Position numbers and translations under genes: made by a program. From positions 2,301,501-2,365,500 of the forward strand of contig NC_090711.1 in the NCBI RefSeq assembly GCF_040954835.1: a stretch of DNA of 64,000 bases, given 5' to 3'. Below, one piece after another: positions 57,782 to 64,000 of the stretch; the first letter of the stretch is position 1; every line of letters starts with the position of its first letter. Source of the DNA: Lepisosteus oculatus. Its lineage: Eukaryota; Chordata; Actinopteri; Semionotiformes; Lepisosteidae. Under the pieces are notes generated by a model. The model saw only the letters and a program-made list of their open reading frames with translations. It ran no database searches and was not told the origin of the DNA.

Positions 57782-60700
57782 ATGTATCTGAAAAAGTCCG
57801 AGAGTCTGGGTGTCTCCTCGCCTTTGAATGGAATCGGCAAACAAGGTAAGACTGAATTTTTTTTGTGTGTGTGTGTCATTGTACGTTTTAAATTCCTGGC
57901 TGCGTTGCTGTTCCCCATCGCCTTGCGCGGAGAATGCCCGTCTGCAAGCAAGCAGCTCGGCGCCTCTTCCTTGGCGGAGTGGAGATGCGCAGGCGAGCGC
58001 AGCGCAGGCTTGCAGTGGGGGGGGTCTGGGGTGTCCCTGCTGCTGTCTGGGGAGCTGCAGGAGCCGGGAGCGAGGGACGAGCGCGTCTGGGCTGCCCGAG
58101 AAGTCTCCGGCCCAATCCACTCATTTGTAAAACCGAGTTTTCGGTTTCATCTGTCGAGGACAGCCGGGTAACGGGGGGCGGGGGGGGAAACTGATCTTCG
58201 TGGGGTCAGCTTCAGGATGATCACGGACTGATTAACCGTGCGCGCCGCGGTGGGAACAGGAGCTCTCTCTGGACAAGCCCCCTGGTTTACAGGCTGACAG
58301 TCTTATAGTTTATGTAGGGGGGTTCCCAGCGAGATGCGAGCTGGTAGACCTGGGTGGACCAGACCAGCGCTGTAACCTCTGGATTTAGGGAGTCGCTGGA
58401 AAATTCGAGATCCACGTTGGCGATGCCGTGACTTTCGCACAGACGTTGTTTTATCAGTTCACATTAATCCGAGGCAAAAGTTATGGGACAGAGTGCCCCG
58501 CCCCCCCCCCCTTATGTTTCAAAATGATGCACAGAACGTGCAGACGCGCCCCCCCCCCCCTCAGTTCTCCCCCAGTGATGTGTTGGCAGTGACCTGCTGA
58601 CTTCTCAGTATGACTGAAATGGGATAAAGGTCATGATTCCTGCCGGGAGCTGCAGCACTCCGAACTGGCCAGGCTGACCTGGTGACACGGTACTGGGCAG
58701 GGCTCTCGTCAGGACCAGCGAGAGGCTGTTCAGCCCCTCCCGCCCCTCGGTGTCAGGGTTTCATCCACCCCTTTCCTGAAAGAAGCAAGGGTATTGGCTT
58801 CGACAGCATGGCTTTGGAGGTCGTTCCACACCTCGACCGCCCTTGGTGTAAAGGCATTTCTACAGAAGAGCTTTCGGGCAAGAAAGGTCTGTCTGCTTGC
58901 CCGCTCAGAAACCGTAAGAGTGGAACAGCAGGGCGTGGGGCTTGTGTCTGAGTGGGGGATGTGTGAGCCTCCTCTGCCAAAGCCGAGATTGTTTCACTTG
59001 CAGGTGCGACTCTGCCGCTGAGCGTCCAGAGTGAGGAGCAGCTCTGCTCAGAGGCCCGAGTCTCATGTGCGGTCATGTGTTGTGAGACGTGTGTCTTCAT
59101 TGTAGCCTTGATTTGATCTTTCAGCACCACATATGGGGTCACATTAGGCTGTTAGCGATATAAAAAAAAAAAAAAAAAGAAACAGTTTCTTGGAAAAGCA
59201 GTTCAGTTTATCTGTGTTTGTCGGCCAGTGTCATTATTTTTTTAGCATGGCAGCGTTGTTTGCCAGGCGGAATGAGATGCAACACGAGCCTTGAACAGAA
59301 AGATCTGCTGTTTTCCGTACAGTAGGACAGACAGTGGTGGCCGACACTGGTCCCCGAGAATCCCACTCCTGCAGGTTTCGTACGACCACTTTAAATCTGT
59401 TTCTACCCGGGTAGAGCAATTCTGTTTTGTTCACTAGAGAAGGTGATTTGTTTAGTCAGGTACCTTAGAGGTTGTTTAAAATGCAGATCCCAACACGCCA
59501 CAGTTTCGTGAGGGCCACAGTTGTCCAGTTCTGACTACGCTGGACCGATTAACATGCTCGATGTTAATTGATAAAACTTGGATCTGTTCCAGTGTTTTAG
59601 AAGATGTTGGCCTTTCAGGCCTGCCTTTTTCCTTCGTACTCTGGAACAGTGGTTCCCCGCCCTGGTCCCGGAGAAGCAGCGTGTCTCCCATCTCATTCTT
59701 AATCACAGGCTCACTGCGGCGTATTTTCAAAGTTGCTTTCAGATCTTTAAAGGTCACACGGGACTTGTTCCTGGTTTCAGTACCGGAGCTGCAGAAGTGC
59801 CCTCGTGCAGGTGTACTGCCTGAAATGTAACTGGACCACTGCAGAAGAACATCCCCCACACAATCCGTTGCAGGTGGGCCTGACGTGGTGTCGGTGCCCC
59901 CTTGTCGGCAGGCCTGATATGGCGCTGGTGACTCCCACCTCTGTTGCTGATCAGTTGATCTATCAGTAAGTCAGGTGTGACGGCCAGCAGGCTGAGGGGA
60001 GGCTGAGTAAAGCTCTTGTGTGCTGAAGGTGTTGGAAACGGAACCCTTGAAGTAGGGTGTTTCCGACACTCAGCACCGAGTGAAGAAACCGGTTACACGA
60101 GACCTTGAGCACGCAGCCTCAGCAGCTGAGCTGCTCGCGCCCTGAGCTTGCGGCCGTGTGTTTCAGACTGCGACCCGAAGAGGAAGAGGAAGGTGGCGGA
60201 GATAACCCAGGCTCTGAGCGTGACCCCGGTGGACGTGGCCACGCTGCGGCGCATGGCCATCAGCGAAGGAGGCCTGCTCACGGACGAGATCCGCTGCCTA
60301 GTCTGGCCCAAGCTGCTGAACGTCCAGACCGATGACCTTCCTGAAAAACCAGGCAATGTGAACCCCTGACCCCTGACCCCTGACCCCTGACCCCAAGCCC
60401 AGCCTCCACTTTGACCCTGACCCTGCTGTGACCCAGCCACAGCTCTAGCCTCCACCTTGACTATAACCCTAAACTAAATGCTATCCCTACTTTTAGGTGG
60501 AAACATAAGTTTCCTTTTTTGTATCAAATACATGTTACTCGCACGTCCATTCTGTGCTCTGTGTAAAGATTTTTTCCCCCTGTGCTCAGCAGGGGCGGAG
60601 CTTCGAGAGAACAACAAAGATTACCAGCAGGTGCTGCTGGACGTGCGCCGCTCTCTCAGGAGGTTCCCGCCAGGTGAGTGTGTCACCTGTGTCTCAGAAT

Positions 60701-63700
60701 GCAAACTCCTGTGTTTGTCCAGGAGCAAGAACTGCGTAATGTCTCCCCTTTTAGTTTAATCCACATAATCGACTGTGTTTATGGATTGTTTAGCTTTCGT
60801 GTGGTTACGATGTCTTTTGCACGCTGTCAGGCATGATGTCCTCTTTCTGCCACGGCTGCTCAGTTTTCTGGAAACTTGCAATTGATGTGCCGTGTCCTCA
60901 GTGATTTTTGTAAATGGTTCTGTAACAGCGTGGAATTATGCGATTTGCTTTTTTCTTCTTTATAGACTTTTGGTTACGCATCTGGGTTGAAGAAGAAAAG
61001 ATAATTGGTCTCTGTGAGACATGCTATTTTTAGAGTTCTGTTTTCCCGCCGTGACTAAAGTCCCTGATATGTGTCACGCTGCTGTAGAACTAATGACAGG
61101 ATGCTGCTTTTGGAAGTTTTAAAACGCAGGTGTTCGAAGAATGTCACGCCGAGGCTATGCGATTTGTTACATTCAAATTGTGTTCTTCAGCAAACCAGAC
61201 AAGTGCTGCTTTGTTTATTATCCAAAGCAATTTGCCCCCCCTCCCGCCCTGGGCTCCAGCTGACGGGCGGGGGGGCTGCAAGGAAGACCAGCCCTGCCTG
61301 CGTCTGTGCTTTCTGATGCGGTGCGGGTCTCAAGTTGAGGCCAAGTCTCAAGCAGATCCTTAGCCACAGAGCCCTCATGGGGAGGGAACTGTGCATGATG
61401 ACGATGAGCTGGCAGTGCTTTTGTTGCCTTCTGTGTTTGAAAACGGTCACAGCGCACTCGCTTAGAAGTATTTGGACATGTGGCCTGAAACCAGTTCGTC
61501 CAGTGACTCCAGTCAGGTATCCTGGAGGACCCAAGGCTGTGCCCGGTGTGCTGCGCCTTTTTGTAATTATCCAGTGATTGTCGGCCAGCTTCACCGAGTC
61601 TGAAACCCCTGGGGTTGTGAGGTTGGAGTGTGAATCGCTGTGCATGAACACGCGTCTTAACGCCTTTGCCTGGCCTGGCCCTGTGCAGCCGGTTCCTGGT
61701 GGGACGGGGGTCACCGTGCGCTGTGTCTCGTGCAGGCATGCCCGACGAGCAGCGCGAGGGGCTGCAGGAGGAGCTCATCGACATCATCCTGCAGGTCCTG
61801 CGCTGCAACCCCCAGCTGCACTACTACCAGGGCTACCACGACATCGTGGTCACCTTCCTGCTGGTGGTGGGGGAGCGGCTGGCCACCGCGCTGGTGGAGA
61901 AACTCTCCACCCATCATCTCAGGTACGGACCCCCGGGGGCCGCCCTGGCCGCAGGCTCTGCTGGTGACCGATGTAAACCTGCAGACGCACGGCCCCCCGG
62001 GCCCTGATCTCAGCACGCTCTCCCCCGGGCGAAACCACTGCTGGTGCTTAACATGAGTAATACGCGCAAACGCCATTCTAGGAGGTGTGTTTGAGTCATT
62101 TTTTTTGTTAATTAATTTAGTTGATTCCAGCTGACCTTCCTGTCAGAGTTGTAATGGCAGATTTGTTTAGTCAAATCTGAACTGAGGCAGTGAGGTATCC
62201 GACAGGTGCCGACAGAAATTACACAATGGGGGGGGAACTGTGCATGATGACGATGAGCTGGCAGTGCTTTTGTTGCCTTCTGTGTTTGAAAACGGTCACA
62301 GCGCACTCGCTTAGAAGTATTTGGACATGTGGCCTGAAACCAGTTGCGTCCAGTGACGCCAGTCAGGTATCCTGGAGGACCCAAGGCTGGGCCCGGTGTG
62401 CTGGGCCTTTTTGTAATAAACCAGTTATCACGTTCAGGATGCACACCTGGCCCTGAAGTAGGTCTTCACGTGTCCATGCCTGTGGTCTCGATCCTCTCGC
62501 TGGCTAGCTCTTCTGCTCGTTCTATTGGCCGGCCTGTTTTGGTGAGGCGGGGACTTGGCATGTTGCAGTAAAGGCAGTGTGGGTGGTACCCGGGAGCCCT
62601 CAGCTCCGATTGGTTGCAGTAAAGGCAGTGTGGGTGGTACCTGTGAGCCCTCTGCTCCGATTGGTTGCAGTAAAGGCAGTGTGGGTGGTACCCGGGAGCC
62701 CTCAGCTCCGATTGGTTGCAGTAAAGGCAGTGTGGGTGGTACCCGGGAGCCCTCAGCTCCGATTGGTTGCAGTAAAGGCAGTGTGGGTGGTACCTGCGAG
62801 CCCTCAGCTCCGATTGGTTGCAGTAAAGGCAGTGTGGGTGGTACCTGTAAGCCCACAGTTTACGTTTCCTCTCTCTTTCTCCTCTGTAGGGATTTTATGG
62901 ACCCTACAATGGACAATACAAAACACATTTTAAACTATCTGATGCCCATCATCGAGAGAGTCAACCCAGAGGTGCACGATTTCATGCAGAGGTAAAGGCT
63001 GCATATTTTGCCTTAATGCAAAACTACCCAAAAGCTATCAGTTATCCTGTGAATTTCTGCAAATGGGTTGATCATCTTTGCAACGTGTAATGTCCGCTTT
63101 GCTACCTTTTCACAAGAGTCCTGTTCCATTATCTGCCCTGTTATTGCTTAACCACGTCAATGATGGTCGGTTAAAAACTTTGCGGTTTAAAGTTTTTTTT
63201 TTGCCTCCTCTCTCCTAGGGCAGAGGTAGGTACCATCTTTGCCCTCAGCTGGCTCATCACCTGGTTTGGCCATGTCCTGTCAGACTTCAGGCATGTGGTG
63301 CGGTTGTACGATTTCTTCCTGGCCTGTCACCCCTTGATGCCTATCTATTTTGCTGCTGTGGTAAGTCCCTAGGCGGCTTTGGCCTTAGAAACCGGGCTCT
63401 GTATCTGCTGCTCGTTCGCTTGGCGTGATCTGACCTTTAGTGCGAGTACTGCGTACCTGGCTGTGCTTCCGAAACGCCTCTCCCGGCGTGCTGTTGCCGT
63501 GACCTGTCCCGTCCGGCGTGACGGTGGCCCACCCCCTCCTGGGGGGGGGGGCGGTATCTGTTGACCGGTTTCCTGTCCCGCTCAGATCGTGCTGCACCGG
63601 GAGTCGGAGGTCCTGGAGTGCGAGTGTGACATGGCTTCGGTGCACCACCTGCTGTCCCAGATCCCGCAGGACCTGCCCTACGAGACGCTGATCAGCCGCG

Positions 63701-63770
63701 CCGGAGACCTCTTCGTGCAGTTCCCCCCCTCGGAGCTCGCCCGCGAGGCCACCCAGCAGCACAGCCAGCA
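57782..63770 (+). CDS. TBC1D20: TBC1D20, RAB1/RAB18 GTPase-activating protein (3' part outside window)
   Basis: Seven exons are visible: 57782-57845, 60167-60352, 60593-60673, 61736-61922, 62890-62991, 63219-63360, 63586-63770. They encode about 315 of roughly 400 residues. TBC1D20 is an ER-anchored TBC-domain GAP acting on RAB1 and RAB18 in ER-Golgi traffic, lipid droplets and autophagy. The arginine finger is Arg103 in LLDVRRSLRRFPPG and the glutamine finger is Gln142 in HYYQGYHDIVVTF. The domain runs on through DFMDPTMDNTKHILNYLMPI, WLITWFGHVLSDFRHVVRLY and LPYETLISRAGDLFVQFPPS. The C-terminal membrane helix must lie past 64000. The intron after exon 2 needs a GC donor (CCAG/GCAATG); phase 1 and homology fit only this. 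The exon 7 donor is CA/GTGAGG; unspliced it reads Gln-stop at once. The N-terminus (MYLKKSESLG) differs from human. Confidence 0.95.
58323..58394 (-). pseudogene. Degenerate tRNA-Thr-like sequence
   Basis: Compared on the + strand with the antisense of the gene at 25073-25145, it keeps CCCAGCGAGAT, GACCAGCGCTGTAACC and GGGAGTCG in the right order and spacing, but the anticodon arm is altered. Either a tRNA pseudogene or the head of a tRNA-Thr-derived SINE. It lies in TBC1D20 intron 1. Confidence 0.55.
58740..58935 (-). mobile_element. CR1-type LINE 3' fragment, minus strand
   Basis: The minus strand reads FCRNAFTPRAVEVWNDLQSH then AVEANTLASFRKGVDETL, the conserved C-terminal end of CR1/L2 ORF2. 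It lies in TBC1D20 intron 1. Confidence 0.75.
59645..60090 (+). repeat. Unclassified interspersed element, copy B
   Basis: Same block order as 18803-19262: CAGTGGTTCCCCGCCCTGGT, TCACAGGCTCAC, TTCAGATCTTTAAAGGTC, GCAGGTGTACTGCCTGAAAT, and the last block GTGCTGAAGGTGTTGGAAAC with ACCCTTGAAGTAGGGT and GAAGAAAC. It ends about 80 bp before TBC1D20 exon 2. Confidence 0.55.
60363..60395 (+). repeat. CCCTGAC heptamer array after the TBC1D20 GC donor
   Basis: About four and a half CCCTGAC units begin 10 bp past the exon 2 border. The same word repeats beside PCIF1 exon 14. Confidence 0.85.
61385..61574 (+). repeat. Direct repeat, left copy, upstream of TBC1D20 exon 4
   Basis: About 190 bp from GGGAACTGTGCATGATGACG to TTTTTGTAATTATCCAGT. 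Nearly identical to 62233-62425, with about six differences by eye. No coding content recognised. Confidence 0.9.
62233..62425 (+). repeat. Direct repeat, right copy, downstream of TBC1D20 exon 4
   Basis: Same orientation as the copy at 61385-61574. The pair encloses exon 4 (61736-61922), which encodes the glutamine-finger part of the TBC domain. Confidence 0.9.
62563..62858 (+). repeat. 51-bp minisatellite in TBC1D20 intron 4
   Basis: Units start at 62563, 62614, 62665, 62716, 62767 and 62818: five full copies and one partial. Each full unit begins TTGCAGTAAAGGCAGTGTGG and ends CAGCTCCGATTGG or close to it. The unit is 17 codons long, so frames stay open on both strands without meaning. It ends about 30 bp before exon 5 (62890). 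Confidence 0.97.
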
Positions 63771-64000
63771 GTGAGGCCGCCTCCTCTTTATTACAGTCCC
63801 CGTTTTAAAGTTCAGACGATACTGTTCGAAATCACGATGACCTTGCACAACAATCCTGTTACAATACAAATTGACCAATATACATCACACGTGAAAATTT
63901 AGTCTTTTCTTATCAGTTCCCTTAACATTTCACTTCTAACCGAACGATATGCGTTCAAAGTAAGGAAGATACATTTTTTATGATTTATAAAAAGAGGGAG

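Noticed and set aside
62434-62995. Long open frames on both strands with 17-residue repeats
   Set aside because: The 51-bp minisatellite unit is divisible by three, so all frames without a stop stay open. Not a repeat protein.

Overview
This is vertebrate nuclear DNA, most likely from a ray-finned fish and probably a non-teleost such as a gar, bowfin or sturgeon. The evidence is intron-split genes with GT-AG borders, GC-rich third codon positions, CpG-rich promoters, a nuclear tRNA-Thr gene, and a mix of CR1-type LINE tails, 5S-derived and tRNA-derived SINEs and Penelope-like fragments. The species placement is inference.

Six protein genes can be read. On the + strand: PCIF1/CAPAM, the mRNA cap-adjacent m6A methyltransferase (coding exons 9376-18355, non-coding first exon ending at 5514); DNTTIP1, a subunit of the MiDAC histone deacetylase complex (26173-32371); UBE2C, the APC/C ubiquitin-conjugating enzyme (35286-38007, non-coding first exon near 34150-34208); and TBC1D20, the RAB1/RAB18 GTPase-activating protein (57782 to beyond the window end). 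On the - strand: an R7-RGS binding protein of the RGS9BP/RGS7BP family (38712-40133) and an RNF182-like membrane RING ubiquitin ligase (45471-46232). For every spliced gene I checked reading phase exon by exon, and all frames close. One intron in TBC1D20 needs a GC-AG border.

Layout: 1-5300 is non-genic apart from a 5S-derived SINE and an unassigned CpG promoter near 3.6-3.8 kb. PCIF1 fills 5.3-18.4 kb, followed by a long AT-rich 3' region to about 23.8 kb. A tRNA-Thr gene (minus strand, 25073-25145) sits before DNTTIP1. UBE2C follows closely and converges on the R7BP-like gene. The RNF182-like gene stands alone. From 46.7 to 57.2 kb I found no convincing gene, only simple repeats, CTCF-like motifs, and an isolated TATA/MEF2-like promoter. 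TBC1D20 begins at 57.8 kb and its last exon(s) lie outside.

The genes are housekeeping or regulatory neighbours rather than one pathway. PCIF1, DNTTIP1 and UBE2C are all on human 20q13.12, while TBC1D20 is on human 20p13, so this order joins loci that are far apart in humans. No wholly new system is evident. The most useful leads are the paired repeats, the minisatellites next to splice sites, the paralogues with unusual ends, and the orphan promoters.
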